From assembly GCF_009789675.1 (NCBI RefSeq), contig NZ_CP046913.1, positions 1,674,001-1,738,000 of the forward strand: a stretch of DNA of 64,000 nucleotides, given 5' to 3'. The notes under the pieces are model-generated. The model was not told where the DNA came from. It made no database searches and saw only the letters and a program-made list of their open reading frames with translations. Made by a program: the position numbers and the translations under genes. Of the stretch, positions 1-10,127 are shown piece by piece (position 1 is the stretch's first letter; each line of letters opens with the position of its first letter). The stretch comes from Paraburkholderia acidisoli. Lineage in GTDB: Bacteria > Pseudomonadota > Gammaproteobacteria > Burkholderiales > Burkholderiaceae.

Positions 1-63
1 ACAGCAACGCCGCGCGCCGCCGAAACGGCGCGGCTGCGCGGCACGCCGGTGATCCGCCGTGCC

Positions 64-642
64 TTACCGCTGCGCCGAAATCGTGATCTGCGTGCCGTCG
101 CCGAGCGTGAGCGTCTTCGCCGAGCCATTCGTCGGCATCTTCAGATGCGCGACCTCGCTATGCGAGATCACCGCGGGGCACGTGAGCGCCGCGCCGTTGT
201 TCGACACCGACTGCGTGCCGTGCGGCGTCTGCGCGCGAAAGCTCACCTGCACCGTTGCCGTGCCGTCGCCGGCCACGATCGGCGCGAGGCGCACCTGGGT
301 CTGCCGCACCATCGCGCCGTTCGCATCGAGCGGCAACGAAGCATAGTCGGGACAGCCCTGCGGCGTCGCAACCGCACCGCCCGGCGGCGTCGTGCGCCAC
401 GTGAAGTCGTCGGTGTCGCCGGAGCGCAGCGTGCGCGTTTCCTGCGCATTGCCGAACGACTTCGACGCGACCTTGACGGTGTAACGGATCGGCCCGTCGG
501 TGGCGGCCTGCGAGGTCACCTTGATCGGCGTCGAGGCGAACGCGGCGGACGCGGACAACGCGAGCGCACACGAAGCAACGAGCAGACACGGAGCGAGTGC
601 CGCGCGGCGGCGGCGTGTGGAGCGGGAGCTGCGGCAAGGCAT
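64..642 (-). CDS. Secreted protein of unknown function
   Basis: The 192-residue product begins with an Arg-rich stretch followed by a hydrophobic core and an Ala-X-Ala-like cleavage region near residues 33-37 (ASAAFAS), so it is very likely exported by Sec. The mature part is Ser/Thr/Gly-rich and contains two cysteines (in GCPDY and LTCPAV) that could form a disulfide. A strong Shine-Dalgarno, AGGAGGTGA, lies just before the ATG and fixes the start. I recognise no enzyme motif. The composition suggests a beta-rich periplasmic or surface protein, but that is inference. Confidence 0.75.
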   Translation of the reverse strand: MPCRSSRSTRRRRAALAPCLLVASCALALSASAAFASTPIKVTSQAATDGPIRYTVKVASKSFGNAQETRTLRSGDTDDFTWRTTPPGGAVATPQGCPDYASLPLDANGAMVRQTQVRLAPIVAGDGTATVQVSFRAQTPHGTQSVSNNGAALTCPAVISHSEVAHLKMPTNGSAKTLTLGDGTQITISAQR

Positions 643-987
643 GCGTCACCTCCTGGCGGGAACAGCCGCGCGCTTTGGCGTCGAGCCTGGCATTTCGGCG
701 CGGGCGGCGGGAACGTCCGGCTCGCGATGCACATCAATCCTGTGCACGTTCGGCGCGATCCGCACGGCGGGATCTGTCTTCCAGTCTAGCGCGCCGCGCG
801 CCGCCTTGCGCCGGGCGCTTGCATCGCGCGGACCAGGTATTGTCCGGCTTGCCAGCACGCGCAAATTGCTTGCCACACTATGCGGCGCGGGCCGCGCATT
901 CAGCCCGCATCGCGGTGTCGAATCCGTACGTTGCAATGCGGCATGGCGGCCGCCCGCCGAGGCGCGCCGCCATCGCCCGATCCGCGC
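643..987. other. Intergenic region, no gene seen
   Basis: This stretch of about 345 bases separates two minus-strand genes. Apart from the ribosome binding site of the secreted-protein gene at its left edge, I see no convincing coding, RNA or repeat signal. It presumably holds the promoter of the left gene and the terminator of the right one, neither of which is obvious. Confidence 0.5.
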
Positions 988-2004
988 TCAAAAACCGCTC
1001 AGCACCAGCTTGCCGATCGCGCGCCCTTCTTCGAGCAGCCGATGCGCGCGCCGCACGTTCGCCGCGTTGATCGGCCCGAGCACTTCGCCCACGGTCGTGC
1101 GCAGCGTGCCCGCGTCCACGAGTCGCGCGACTTCGTTGAGCAGCTTGTGCTGCTCGATCATGTCGGGCGTCTTGAACATCGAGCGCGTGAACATGAACTC
1201 CCAGTGCAGCGCGGCGCTCTTGGCCTTGAGCAGTTCGACGGGAATCGGCTTGTCGTTCTCGACGATGGTCGCAATGCCGCCTTGCGGCTTGAGCGCCTGC
1301 GCGGCGGCCGGGAAATTCGCGTCCGTGTCGTTGAAGATCAGCACGTAATCCACGCCGTCAATGCCGATCGCCTGCAACTGCGCGGCGATATCGCCGAAGT
1401 GATCGACCACGTGATCGGCGCCGAGCGACTTCGCCCATTGCGACGATGCGGGCCGCGACGCCGTGGCGATCACGGTGAGCTTCGCGAGTTGCTTCGCGAG
1501 CTGGATGCCGATGGAACCCACGCCGCCCGCGCCGCCGAAGATCAGCACGGACTTGCCGGCGTCCTTGCCTTCGGCCGAAACGTTCAGGCGTGCGAACAAC
1601 GCTTCCCACGCGGTGATGGCCGTGAGCGGCAGCGCGGCGGCATGCGCGAAGTCGAGCGAAGCGGGCTTGCGGCCAACGATACGTTCGTCCACGAGCTGGA
1701 ACTCGCTGTTCGAACCGGGGCGCGTGATGTCGCCCGCGTAGAACACGGTGTCGCCGGTCTTGAACAGCGTGACCTCGGGACCGACCGCCGCCACCACGCC
1801 CGCCGCGTCCCAGCCGAGCACGCGCGGCGCGCTTTCGACCTTGTCTTTGGGCGCGCGCACCTTGTAGTCGACGGGATTCACCGAGATCGCCTCGACCTTC
1901 ACGAGGATGTCGTGACCCGTGGGCGACGGTTTGGGCAAATCGACATCGACGAGCGCTTCGGGATTGTCGATCGGGAGATAGCGCGTGAGGGCGACGGCTT
2001 TCAT
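988..2004 (-). CDS. Zinc-type alcohol dehydrogenase-like reductase (MDR superfamily)
   Basis: This is a 338-residue medium-chain dehydrogenase/reductase, probably an NADPH-dependent quinone or enone reductase acting in the cytoplasm. The N-terminal GroES-like domain (MKAVALTRYLPI...) is followed by a Rossmann domain with the dinucleotide motif FGGAGGVGSIGIQLAKQL near residue 155. The structural-zinc cysteine cluster is absent, which is usual for the ZADH/quinone-reductase branch. The reading frame is open for another 74 codons upstream, but the ATG at 2004 is chosen because homologous proteins begin MKAVAL. The physiological substrate is unknown, and no neighbour suggests one. Confidence 0.85.
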   Translation of the reverse strand: MKAVALTRYLPIDNPEALVDVDLPKPSPTGHDILVKVEAISVNPVDYKVRAPKDKVESAPRVLGWDAAGVVAAVGPEVTLFKTGDTVFYAGDITRPGSNSEFQLVDERIVGRKPASLDFAHAAALPLTAITAWEALFARLNVSAEGKDAGKSVLIFGGAGGVGSIGIQLAKQLAKLTVIATASRPASSQWAKSLGADHVVDHFGDIAAQLQAIGIDGVDYVLIFNDTDANFPAAAQALKPQGGIATIVENDKPIPVELLKAKSAALHWEFMFTRSMFKTPDMIEQHKLLNEVARLVDAGTLRTTVGEVLGPINAANVRRAHRLLEEGRAIGKLVLSGF

Positions 2005-2386
2005 GTCGGGCTCCGGTTCAGTAAGGTGACATTGGGGTGGCGTATCGCACGCCGATGCAACACATCTTGGACCTGGCGATTTCCTTTGAAAAGCCACGTA
2101 ATCGCCAAAACATTTATCGCCATATTTTGAAAATCGCGATGAGAAGCCCGTGCGACAGCCGATTTCACCGTGCGCGCTCGCGTAGCGTCCTGCGTGCCGG
2201 GCGCAGAAACGGGGCGACATCGGCACGGCTAAACGAAGCCGGAGAAGTCGCTGGCGCGGCGCACGGAGAAGTTACAATGACGAGCTTTGTCGCGCCTCGC
2301 GCGCGCGCCGTTTTCGCCTGTTTTTACCTGTTTCCCTTTCCACGACCGCTTCCGCGACGCCGCCCGCCGGCCTCGACGCCTCCGCC
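2005..2386. other. Divergent intergenic region upstream of serB
   Basis: About 380 bases lie between the reductase gene (minus) and serB (plus). A TACAAT hexamer at 2273-2278 is a reasonable -10 for serB, with a weak -35 (GCTGGC near 2250). No small gene or repeat is convincing. Confidence 0.4.
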
Positions 2387-3226
2387 ATGAATCTCGTCAT
2401 CCAGAGTCCCGTTCCGCTCGAATCCGTCCATCACAAGCCGCTGCTCGGCCTCGCGCGCGGCAGCCGTCTCACGCCGATCGACGAGTTCGCGCTGCGCATC
2501 GAGAACGCCGAACCGGCCCAGCGCGGCGACCTCGACGTGTATTGCGGCACGCACGAGCTCGACTACGCGTTCGTCGAAGCGGGCCGCACGCTGCGTGACT
2601 TCGGCCTCGTGGCCATGGACATGGATTCGACGCTGATCACGATCGAATGCATCGACGAAATCGCCGACTTCTGCGGCCTCAAGGCCGAAGTCGCGGCAAT
2701 CACCGAAGCCTCCATGCGCGGCGAGATCAAGGACTTCAACGAAAGCCTCACGCGCCGCGTCGCGCTGCTCGCGGGACTCGAGGCGAGCGCGCTCGAACGC
2801 GTCTACGAAGAGCGGCTTCGGCTGTCGCCGGGCGCGGAAAACATGCTCGCGGGCGCGAAGGCCGCGGGTCTCAAAACGCTGCTCGTCTCGGGCGGCTTCA
2901 CGTTCTTCACGGAGCGCCTGAAGACGCGTCTCGGCCTCGACTACACGCGCGCGAACACGCTCGAAATCGTCGACGGCAAGCTCACGGGCCGCGTGACCGG
3001 CGAGATCGTCAACGCGGACGTCAAGGCGCGCACGCTCGCCGAAACCTGCGCGCAGATCGGCATCGAGCCAAGCCGCGCGATCGCGATGGGCGACGGCTCG
3101 AACGATCTGAAGATGATGGGCGTGGCGGGTTTGTCGGTCGCGTTCCGCGCGAAGCCCGTGGTGCGCGAAGCCGCGAGCGTGGCGTTCAACTTCGTGGGAC
3201 TCGACGGCTTGCTGCGGCTGTTCTGA
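2387..3226 (+). CDS. serB: Phosphoserine phosphatase SerB
   Basis: SerB hydrolyses L-3-phosphoserine to serine, the last step of serine biosynthesis, in the cytoplasm. The 279-residue protein has the HAD-superfamily motif I DMDSTLI (nucleophile Asp78, acid/base Asp80), motif II with Ser/Gly in LLVSGGFTFF, and motif III GDGSNDLKM near the C-terminus. The N-terminal 70 residues are a degenerate ACT-like regulatory region, as in other proteobacterial SerB proteins. Length is typical for the family. It converges on metC, with a strong terminator between them. Confidence 0.96.
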   Translation: MNLVIQSPVPLESVHHKPLLGLARGSRLTPIDEFALRIENAEPAQRGDLDVYCGTHELDYAFVEAGRTLRDFGLVAMDMDSTLITIECIDEIADFCGLKAEVAAITEASMRGEIKDFNESLTRRVALLAGLEASALERVYEERLRLSPGAENMLAGAKAAGLKTLLVSGGFTFFTERLKTRLGLDYTRANTLEIVDGKLTGRVTGEIVNADVKARTLAETCAQIGIEPSRAIAMGDGSNDLKMMGVAGLSVAFRAKPVVREAASVAFNFVGLDGLLRLF

Positions 3227-3254
3227 TTGCCGCGGCTTGCCTTGTTGCGCCGAT

Positions 3255-3289
3255 AAAGGCCGCTCGCGTCGTACACGCGAGCGGCCTTT
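3255..3289. terminator. Bidirectional intrinsic terminator between serB and metC
   Basis: A perfect 14-bp stem (AAAGGCCGCTCGCG, 3255-3268, pairing with 3276-3289) encloses a 7-base loop. The A-rich left arm and T-rich right arm give it terminator character in both directions. It sits between convergent serB and metC. Confidence 0.85.
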
Positions 3290-3319
3290 CCGTTTAAAAC
3301 GCGCGTCGAGAACGCGTCG

Positions 3320-4504
3320 TCACGCGCCGAGCTTCGCGAGCGCGGCTTCGATGTCGGCGCGCAAATCGGCTTCCTCTTCGAGCCCGACGTAGAAGCGCAC
3401 CAGCGTGCCGCGATGCGGCCAGTTCGCCGCCGTGCGCATCGACGCGACGTCGTACGGCATGGCGAGGCTATGCGCGCCGCCCCAGCTCCAGCCGAGCGCG
3501 AAGAGTTCGAGCGACTCGCAGAACGCGTCGATCTGCGCGGCGCTGAAGCGCTCGTCGAACACCACCGAGAACAGCCCGCCCGCGCCGGTGAAATCGCGCT
3601 CGTAGAATTCGTGGCCGGGGCAATCGGCGAAAGCGGGATGCAGCACCGCCGCGATTTCCGGACGCGTCTTGAGCCACCCCGCGAGCGCGAGCGCGCTGCG
3701 GTCGTGCGCCTCGAAACGCAGCTTCATGCTCGGCAACGCGCGCAGCACGAGCGAGCAGTCGTCCACCGAAACGCCGATGCCGAGGCGCATACGCGCCGCC
3801 TTGATCTTGAGATACAGCTCGCGGTCGGCGGTAATGGTCGCGCCCATCAGCACGTCGCTGCCGCCCGACTGGTATTTCGTGAGCGCCTGCACCGAGATGT
3901 CGACGCCGTGCTCGAACGGCTTGAACGCGAGCCCCGCCGACCACGTGTTGTCGATGGCCGTGACCACGTTGCGCGCGCGCGCCGCCGCCGTGATCGCCCG
4001 CACGTCGGGCACTTCCATGGTCACCGAGCCCGGCGCTTCGAGCCAGATCAGCTTCGTCTCGGGCCGGATCAGGTCGGCGATGCCGGCGCCGATCATCGGA
4101 TCGTAATAGCGCACCGTGAGGCCGAAATCGCGCGCGAGCCAGTCGCCGTGATCGCGGTTGGGCGAGTAGACGTTGTCGGGAATCAGCACGTCGTCGCCGG
4201 ACTTCAGGAGACCGAAATACACGTTCGAGATAGCCGACAAGCCCGAGGGTTGCAACAGCGCGTACTCGCCGCCTTCGATCTCGGCGAGGCGCTTTTGCAG
4301 CATCGTCGACGTGGGCGTGGCGTGCAGGCCGTAGCGCCACTGGGCGTCGTTGCGCCAGTCGAGCGCGCGCACGGCGGCGAGATTCGGAAACACCACGGTC
4401 GAGGCGCGCGTGACGGGCGCGGCGAACGACTCGAAGCCGGGCGTGAGATCGTCCTGCGGATGCACGATGCGCGTCTGCAACGCGCGGGAATCGGTTTTCT
4501 TCAT
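3320..4504 (-). CDS. metC: Cystathionine beta-lyase MetC
   Basis: This PLP enzyme of the Cys/Met metabolism family cleaves cystathionine to homocysteine, pyruvate and ammonia in methionine synthesis. The 394-residue length is normal. The PLP-binding lysine is Lys210 in the motif SVQALTKYQSGGSD, and the phosphate/cofactor region LLQPSGLSA lies near residue 83. The WRYGLHATPTS segment near the N-terminus is characteristic of MetC rather than MetB. The neighbour on the right, an exported protein, seems unrelated. A cysteine-desulfhydrase side activity is common in the family but cannot be judged here. Confidence 0.93.
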   Translation of the reverse strand: MKKTDSRALQTRIVHPQDDLTPGFESFAAPVTRASTVVFPNLAAVRALDWRNDAQWRYGLHATPTSTMLQKRLAEIEGGEYALLQPSGLSAISNVYFGLLKSGDDVLIPDNVYSPNRDHGDWLARDFGLTVRYYDPMIGAGIADLIRPETKLIWLEAPGSVTMEVPDVRAITAAARARNVVTAIDNTWSAGLAFKPFEHGVDISVQALTKYQSGGSDVLMGATITADRELYLKIKAARMRLGIGVSVDDCSLVLRALPSMKLRFEAHDRSALALAGWLKTRPEIAAVLHPAFADCPGHEFYERDFTGAGGLFSVVFDERFSAAQIDAFCESLELFALGWSWGGAHSLAMPYDVASMRTAANWPHRGTLVRFYVGLEEEADLRADIEAALAKLGA

Positions 4505-4621
4505 GGCGGAGCGGGAGGCGAAAAAGGCGGCGAAAGAGGTGACGAAAGAAGCGGCGAGATGAAGCGACAGCGTACCATTCGCGGGCGCGGCGGCGCGCCC
4601 GCTCGAACGTTCATTTGGCCT

Positions 4622-5227
4622 TCACTTGCCGATGATGAGGTTGTTCACGCCGTTCACGGCCTGACCGTTGGCCGACGGGGCCGACACCGGCGGCATGACC
4701 TGCGGCGCGGCGCTGGGCGTCGCGCCCGCGGCGAGCGGCTTGAGCGCGAACGGCACGGGGTTCGAGTCGTCGGGATTCATGCGGTCGCCGGAGAGCGTGC
4801 CGTCCTCGCCGAACGTGCCGACCCAGTTGCCCGCGATATGCGTGCCGTCGTGCGAATCTTCGGCCTCGAGCGTCGTGCCGTCACGGTCGCCCGCGATCAG
4901 CACGACTTCGCCCGTGTCGGCGAACTGGTATTCGCCGTGCACGCCGCCGGTGTCGTCCTTGTCGTTCTTCGCGCCGAGGCGCATGACGATCTTGCGGTTG
5001 CCGAGCATGCCCGAATAGCTCGGAAAATTCGCGAACTCGGGGTTTGGCTTGAGCGGCAACGCCACCGACGACGCCGACGAATCCACGCCGGGTGCCTGCG
5101 CCTGCGCGGTAAGCGGCAGCGCGCAGGCCAGCGCGAGCGTGGCGGCCAGCCCCGGTGCGAACATCGGTGCGAACCACGAGGCGATCGCACCGCGCGGCGA
5201 CCGTCGAGTAGGCTTCATGACTTTCAT
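4622..5227 (-). CDS. Exported protein of unknown function
   Basis: The 201-residue product starts with a basic stretch and a hydrophobic segment ending LTAQAQA near residue 45, a typical Sec signal peptide with signal peptidase I site. The mature domain contains alternating hydrophobic and Gly/Asp-rich segments (VMRLGAKNDKDDTGG, GEYQFADTGEVVLIAG) suggestive of a small beta-barrel or beta-sandwich in the periplasm. The C-terminal 40 residues are Ala/Pro-rich. A ribosome binding site AAGGAA precedes the ATG. I recognise no family and assign no function. Confidence 0.75.
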   Translation of the reverse strand: MKVMKPTRRSPRGAIASWFAPMFAPGLAATLALACALPLTAQAQAPGVDSSASSVALPLKPNPEFANFPSYSGMLGNRKIVMRLGAKNDKDDTGGVHGEYQFADTGEVVLIAGDRDGTTLEAEDSHDGTHIAGNWVGTFGEDGTLSGDRMNPDDSNPVPFALKPLAAGATPSAAPQVMPPVSAPSANGQAVNGVNNLIIGK

Positions 5228-5325
5228 CTGCGTGTTTCCTTTTGTTGCGCGGTGCGGCTCGCGGGGTTTCGTCGCGGTCCGGAGCGGGTCTGCTGCGTCA
5301 GAGACGCTTGGTCAGAGACGCTCGG

Positions 5326-6510
5326 TTAGAGACGCTCGAATACTGCCGCGATGCCCTGCCCGCCGCCGATACACATCGTCACGAGCGCATAGCGCCCGCC
5401 CGTGCGCTGCAGTTCGTACAGCGCCTTCACGGTGATCAGCGCGCCCGTCGCGCCGATCGGATGGCCGAGCGAAATGCCCGAGCCATTGGGATTGACCTTG
5501 GCCGGATCGAGCCCGAGTTCCTGCGTGACCGCGCACGCCTGCGCCGCGAACGCTTCGTTGGCTTCGATCACGTCGAGATCGGCCACGGTGATACCCGCGC
5601 GTTCCAGCGCCTTCTGCGTGGCCGGCACCGGACCGATGCCCATGTAGGCGGGATCGACGCCCGCGTGCGCGTACGAGACGAGCCGTGCGAGCGGTTTCGC
5701 GCCACGCGAGCGCGCCGTGTCGGCGCTCATGAGCACCACGGCGGCGGCCGCGTCGTTGATGCCCGAGGCATTGCCCGCCGTGACCGTGCCGTTCTCCTTC
5801 GCGAACACCGGCTTGAGCTTCGAGAAGTCGCCGGGCGAGGCGTCCTGGCGCACGTGCTCGTCGGTGTCGAACAGCGTTTCGCCTTTCTTCGACTTGATCG
5901 CCACGGGCAGGATCTGCGTCTTGAAGCGGCCTTCGGCGATCGCCTGCGCCGCGCGCCGGTGCGATTCGAGCGCGAGCGCGTCCTGCGCCTCGCGCGTGAT
6001 ACCGAACTTCTTCGCGACGTTCTCGGCCGTCACGCCCATGTGGATCGTCTGAAACGGATCGTGCAGCGCGCCGAGCATCATGTCGACGAGCGGCGCGTCG
6101 CCCATGCGCTGGCCGAAGCGCGCGGCCGGCATCGTGTACGGCGCGCGGCTCATGCTTTCCGCGCCGCCGCCGATCGCGATGTCGGCGTCGCCCAGCAAAA
6201 TGGTTTGCGCCGCGGAGACGATCGCCTGCAAGCCCGAGCCGCACAGGCGGTTCACGGTGAGCGCGGGCGCATGCTGCGCCACGCCGCCGTTGAGGGCCGC
6301 AACGCGCGCGAGATACATGTCTTTCGGCTCCGTGTGCACCACATTGCCGAACACCACGTGACCGACCGCGTCGCCCTCCACGCTCGCGCGCGAGAGCACT
6401 TCGCGCACCACGCGGGCGCCCAGATCGGTCGGCGAAAAGTCCTTCAAGCCGCCGCCGAAATCGCCGATTGCCGTGCGTACACCCGCCACCACCACCACTT
6501 CGCGTTGCAT
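5326..6510 (-). CDS. bktB: Beta-ketothiolase BktB
   Basis: This thiolase condenses acetyl-CoA with acetyl- or propionyl-CoA, or runs the reverse reaction. BktB of Cupriavidus is known for making C5 (3-ketovaleryl) units for PHBV copolymers. The 394-residue protein has the acyl-accepting Cys90 in [10 protein letters not shown], the active-site motif GHPIGATGA, and the second cysteine in TMCIGGGQG. Its sequence follows BktB ([29 protein letters not shown]) more closely than PhaA. A ribosome binding site AGGAGC precedes the ATG. It is the last gene of a probable rimO-kdgK-bktB run and lies only about 4.6 kb from the pha operon on the same strand. Confidence 0.9.
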   Translation of the reverse strand: MQREVVVVAGVRTAIGDFGGGLKDFSPTDLGARVVREVLSRASVEGDAVGHVVFGNVVHTEPKDMYLARVAALNGGVAQHAPALTVNRLCGSGLQAIVSAAQTILLGDADIAIGGGAESMSRAPYTMPAARFGQRMGDAPLVDMMLGALHDPFQTIHMGVTAENVAKKFGITREAQDALALESHRRAAQAIAEGRFKTQILPVAIKSKKGETLFDTDEHVRQDASPGDFSKLKPVFAKENGTVTAGNASGINDAAAAVVLMSADTARSRGAKPLARLVSYAHAGVDPAYMGIGPVPATQKALERAGITVADLDVIEANEAFAAQACAVTQELGLDPAKVNPNGSGISLGHPIGATGALITVKALYELQRTGGRYALVTMCIGGGQGIAAVFERL

Positions 6511-6576
6511 CGTCTTGCTCCTCGTCTCTCTGATTGATTCGTTGTGCTTGCGATGGGACGTGCGCTTGCGTGGCGG

Positions 6577-7524
6577 TCAGGGCGTGCCGGCCATGAAACG
6601 TTCGACGTCCTCACGATACGGAATGGGCGCGACCGCGCCATAGCCTTGCGTGGAGAGCGCGGCGGCCGCGTTGGCGTAATGCGCGGCGGCGAACGGGTCG
6701 TCGCCGGCCGCGAGACGCGCGACATACGCGCCGCCGAAGCAGTCGCCCGCACCGGTGGCGTCCACGGCGGCCACCACGCGACCCGGCACCACGCGCCGCT
6801 CGCCGGGCGTGGCGACGTAGGCGCCGTCCTTGCCAAGCTTGAGCGCGACCACGCGCGCGCCATGCGTGAGCAGATAATCGACAATGGCGTCGCGGTCTTC
6901 GAGGCCCGTGAGCATGGCCACGTCGTCCCAGCTCGGCAGGCAGATGTCGGTCAAGCGCAGCACTTCGTTCATCACGGCGCGCGCCCTCGCGAGCGGCCAC
7001 AGCTTCAAACGCAGATTGGTGTCGAAGCTCACGCGCACGCCGTTCGCGCGCGCATGCTCGACGGCGGCGAGCGCGGCGTCGCAGGCGCTGTCACCGATCG
7101 CCACGCTGATGCCGGAGAGATGCAGCACGCGCGCGGCCGCGATGGCTTCGAGCGGCAGATCGCGCGGCGTCACGCGGCTCGCCGCCGAGCCTTTGCGCAG
7201 GTAGTCGAACGCATGGCCGCCCGGGCCGTGCGAGACGAAATAGACGCCCGTGGGCGCCGTGGCGTCGACCCGCACGGTGGCGGTATCCACGCCTTCGCGC
7301 GCCCACAGATCGAGCAGCAAACGCCCGAAGTGATCGTCGCCCACGGCGGACACGAAGCCCGTGCGAGCGCCCTGACGCGCGGCGGCAATCGCGAAGTTCG
7401 ACGTATCGCCGCCAAAGCCTTGCAGATACTCGGGACGATCCGGCGACGCCTGGTTGAACTCGACCATCGCCTCGCCCAGCGCGAGCACCTCGGGCGCGAC
7501 GACCTCGGGCGCGGGCTTTGTCAT
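6577..7524 (-). CDS. kdgK: PfkB-family sugar kinase, probably 2-keto-3-deoxygluconate kinase
   Basis: A 315-residue ribokinase/PfkB-family kinase. The C-terminal signature DATGAGDCFGGAY contains the catalytic Asp of the GAGD motif, and the N-terminal glycine-rich region is GFGGDTSNFAIAAAR. The GEAMVEF opening and the DYLRKGSAA segment fit KDG kinases, which phosphorylate 2-keto-3-deoxygluconate to KDPG for the Entner-Doudoroff pathway. The start codon lies 5 bases after the rimO stop, so the two are almost certainly cotranscribed. Substrate assignment rests on similarity alone; fructokinase or another sugar-acid kinase remains possible. Confidence 0.8.
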   Translation of the reverse strand: MTKPAPEVVAPEVLALGEAMVEFNQASPDRPEYLQGFGGDTSNFAIAAARQGARTGFVSAVGDDHFGRLLLDLWAREGVDTATVRVDATAPTGVYFVSHGPGGHAFDYLRKGSAASRVTPRDLPLEAIAAARVLHLSGISVAIGDSACDAALAAVEHARANGVRVSFDTNLRLKLWPLARARAVMNEVLRLTDICLPSWDDVAMLTGLEDRDAIVDYLLTHGARVVALKLGKDGAYVATPGERRVVPGRVVAAVDATGAGDCFGGAYVARLAAGDDPFAAAHYANAAAALSTQGYGAVAPIPYREDVERFMAGTP

Positions 7525-7529
7525 GCCGC

Positions 7530-8921
7530 TCAGACCTCGCCCCAGAGGTCGTGACCGTCGGCGCCCGTGATCTTCACGGAGACGAAATCGCCCACCTTGT
7601 AGCGCTTCGAAGCCTTGGTCGCTGGCGCGACGTAGACCACGCCGTCGATCTCGGGCGCGTCCGCCGCCGTGCGGCCGATGCCGCCATCGACATTGATTTC
7701 GTCGATCAGCACCTTGAGCGTCTTGCCGACCTTGCGCTGCAGGCGCTTCGCCGAGACGGCTTCCGCCACTTCCATGAAGCGCGCGCGGCGTTCCTCGCGC
7801 ACTTCGTCCGGCAGCGCGCCGTCGAGTTCGTTGGCCGTCGCGCCTTCGACGGGCGAGTACGCAAAGCAGCCCACGCGGTCGAGTTCGGCCTCACGGATGA
7901 AGTCGAGCAGCGTTTCGAACTGCTCTTCCGTCTCGCCGGGGAAGCCCGCGATGAAGGTGCTGCGGATCGTGAGGTCGGGGCACATCTCGCGCCACGCCTT
8001 CACGCGCTCCATCACCTTTTCGGCATTCGCGGGACGCTTCATGCGCTTGAGCACTTCGGGATGCGCATGCTGGAACGGCACGTCGAGATACGGCAGCACA
8101 TGGCCCTTGAACGCGCCTTCGGCCATCAGCGGAATGACTTCGTCGACGCTCGGATACGGATACACGTAGTGCAGGCGCACCCACGCGCCGTACTGCGCGG
8201 CCAGTTCGCCGAGCGCGCTCACGAGATCGGTCATGCGCGTCTTGATCGGCTTGCCGTTCCAGAAACCGGTGCGGTACTTCACGTCCACGCCGTAGGCGCT
8301 CGTGTCCTGCGAGATCACGAGCAGTTCTTTCACGCCCGACTTGAAGAGATTCTCGGCTTCGAGCATGACTTCGGCGACGGGACGCGAAACGAGGTCGCCG
8401 CGCATCGACGGGATGATGCAGAACGTGCAGCGGTGATTGCAGCCTTCTGAAATCTTCAGATACGCGTAATGACGCGGCGTGAGCTTGATGCCGGCCGCGG
8501 GCACGAGATCGACGAACGGATCGTGCGGTTTCGGCAAATGGCTGTGCACCGCCTGCATCACTTCGCCCACGGCGTGCGGGCCGGTCACGGCGAGCACCTT
8601 GGGATGCACTTCCTCGATCAGGTTCGAGCCGCTCGCGCTCGCCTTCTTGCCCAGACAGCCGGTGACGATGACCTTACCGTTCTCGGACAGCGCCTCGCCG
8701 ATGGCGTCGAGGCTCTCCTGCACCGCTTCGTCGATGAAGCCGCACGTGTTCACGACCACGAGATCCGCGCCGTCGTACGAACCCGAGATCTCGTAACCCT
8801 CGGCGCGCAACTGGGTGATGATTTGCTCGGAGTCGACAAGCGCCTTCGGGCAGCCGAGGGAAACCATCCCGACGCGCGGAGCAGGATTGCGGGAGGTCGT
8901 TGATTCAACAGGGTTTTTCAC
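7530..8921 (-). CDS. rimO: Ribosomal protein S12 methylthiotransferase RimO
   Basis: RimO is a radical-SAM enzyme that adds a methylthio group to the conserved aspartate of ribosomal protein S12. The N-terminal UPF0004 domain carries the three iron-sulfur cysteines ([22 protein letters not shown]). The radical-SAM motif is CNHRCTFC in [20 protein letters not shown]-terminal TRAM domain ends the protein. Start choice is uncertain: a GTG at 8921 gives 463 residues, near the family norm. A TTG at 8978 would add 19 residues, and neither has a clear ribosome binding site. The gene heads the rimO-kdgK-bktB run. Confidence 0.94.
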   Translation of the reverse strand: MKNPVESTTSRNPAPRVGMVSLGCPKALVDSEQIITQLRAEGYEISGSYDGADLVVVNTCGFIDEAVQESLDAIGEALSENGKVIVTGCLGKKASASGSNLIEEVHPKVLAVTGPHAVGEVMQAVHSHLPKPHDPFVDLVPAAGIKLTPRHYAYLKISEGCNHRCTFCIIPSMRGDLVSRPVAEVMLEAENLFKSGVKELLVISQDTSAYGVDVKYRTGFWNGKPIKTRMTDLVSALGELAAQYGAWVRLHYVYPYPSVDEVIPLMAEGAFKGHVLPYLDVPFQHAHPEVLKRMKRPANAEKVMERVKAWREMCPDLTIRSTFIAGFPGETEEQFETLLDFIREAELDRVGCFAYSPVEGATANELDGALPDEVREERRARFMEVAEAVSAKRLQRKVGKTLKVLIDEINVDGGIGRTAADAPEIDGVVYVAPATKASKRYKVGDFVSVKITGADGHDLWGEV

Positions 8922-9370
8922 GTGTACGTCCGGATGTGGGGCGCTGGGCGTTCGTTGCGCCGCGCGAGGATCAGCCAATCCGCCATTTTACCCGTTCGGC
9001 GTAGGGATCGGCGCAGTGTGGGGCGTTGGCATCGCGGACGCAGAGGGTCGGATGCGGTTTGGGCCGCGATCGACGCAGCAGCGCTACGGCATATCGTCCG
9101 AGGGATGCGCGGAAACAGAAACGGGCTCGGTCTCGTGCCGGACTCGTGAAGTCGTGAAGAGGGAAATTGCAAGGGCCGCGGCATACGGCGTAAGGCATAC
9201 GGCCGGGCACCGCGAAAGCGGCTGCGCGCGGCCGCTGCGGGCGGCGCGACGCGCATGGGCGACCCAGCGCGCCATTGCCACCCTCTACGAACGACCCACA
9301 ACACGCGGTGCGAAGCGCGGCGCGTGTCGCAAGCCGACTCCCGCGCCGACTCCTCGCAACGCCACCGCGC
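8922..9370. other. Intergenic region between phaR and rimO
   Basis: About 450 bases between two minus-strand genes. It should contain the rimO promoter and the 3' end of the pha transcript. I find no open frame with a plausible start and ribosome binding site and no clean intrinsic terminator. Confidence 0.4.
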
Positions 9371-9976
9371 TTACTTCTTCTCTTCCTCGCCGCCTTCGGG
9401 CGCGCCTTGCGCGGGCGCCGCCGCGCCGCCCGGCGTCACGGGCTTGAACGGAAACGTGCTGAACATGTTCTTCGCCTGGTTCTGCATCTGCTCCTGCATC
9501 TGCACGAACATGTTCTTCGACTGCTCGATGTAGCTGGTCATCATGCCCTGCATCATGGGCGCCTGCATGTTCATGAACTGCGACCAGACCTCGGGGTTCA
9601 TCGCGTTGCCTTCGTACAGGCCTTTCGATTGATCCGCGAGCTTGTTCTGGATGTCGATGAACGCCTGGATGTTCTTTTCCAGGTACGTGCCCATCATGCC
9701 CTGCATCGCATGGCCGTAGAAACGGATGATCTGCGACAGCATCGGCGACGAGAACATCGGCAGGCCGCCGCTCTCCTCCTCGAGGATGATCTGCAGCAGG
9801 ATGCTGCGGGTGAGATCCTCGTTGGACTTCGCGTCGATGACCTTGAACTCCTCCTGATCCAGCACGAGTTGCTTCACGTCGGTCAACGTGATGTACGTGC
9901 TCGTCTCCGTGTCGTACAGCCGACGGTTCGGATACTTCTTGATGAGTCGTTCGGCGGTTTTCTTTGTAGTCGTCAT
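9371..9976 (-). CDS. phaR: Polyhydroxyalkanoate synthesis repressor PhaR
   Basis: PhaR represses phasin and PHB genes and binds PHB itself, releasing DNA when polymer begins to form. The 201-residue protein has the conserved PHB accumulation regulator N-terminal domain (LIKKYPNRRLYDTETSTYITL, residues about 11-31, then DVKQLVLDQEEFKV). A central helical domain follows. The Met/Gln-rich C-terminal half (QAPMMQGMMTSYIEQSKNMF) is suited to hydrophobic polymer contact, and the tail is acidic (GGEEEKK). It is the last gene of the minus-strand cluster phaC-phaA-phaB-phaR, the same order as in Cupriavidus necator. Confidence 0.94.
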   Translation of the reverse strand: MTTTKKTAERLIKKYPNRRLYDTETSTYITLTDVKQLVLDQEEFKVIDAKSNEDLTRSILLQIILEEESGGLPMFSSPMLSQIIRFYGHAMQGMMGTYLEKNIQAFIDIQNKLADQSKGLYEGNAMNPEVWSQFMNMQAPMMQGMMTSYIEQSKNMFVQMQEQMQNQAKNMFSTFPFKPVTPGGAAAPAQGAPEGGEEEKK

Positions 9977-10127
9977 GTGTCGCCCTTGTTAGCGCCAACG
10001 CGCGAGGGCCGCTGCCGTCGCGCGCTGGTCTAGCCCGGAAGCGCGGCCTGCCCCGGTGAGCAAACAGGCCTCGCTGCCGTCCTCGATCCCCGTGCCGCGC
10101 CCCCTGCATGACGCGCGGCGGCGAGGA

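Noticed and set aside
3413..5329. A plus-strand open frame of 638 codons opposite metC and the exported-protein gene
   Set aside because: Arg-rich composition, no ribosome binding site and complete overlap with metC show it is a shadow frame.
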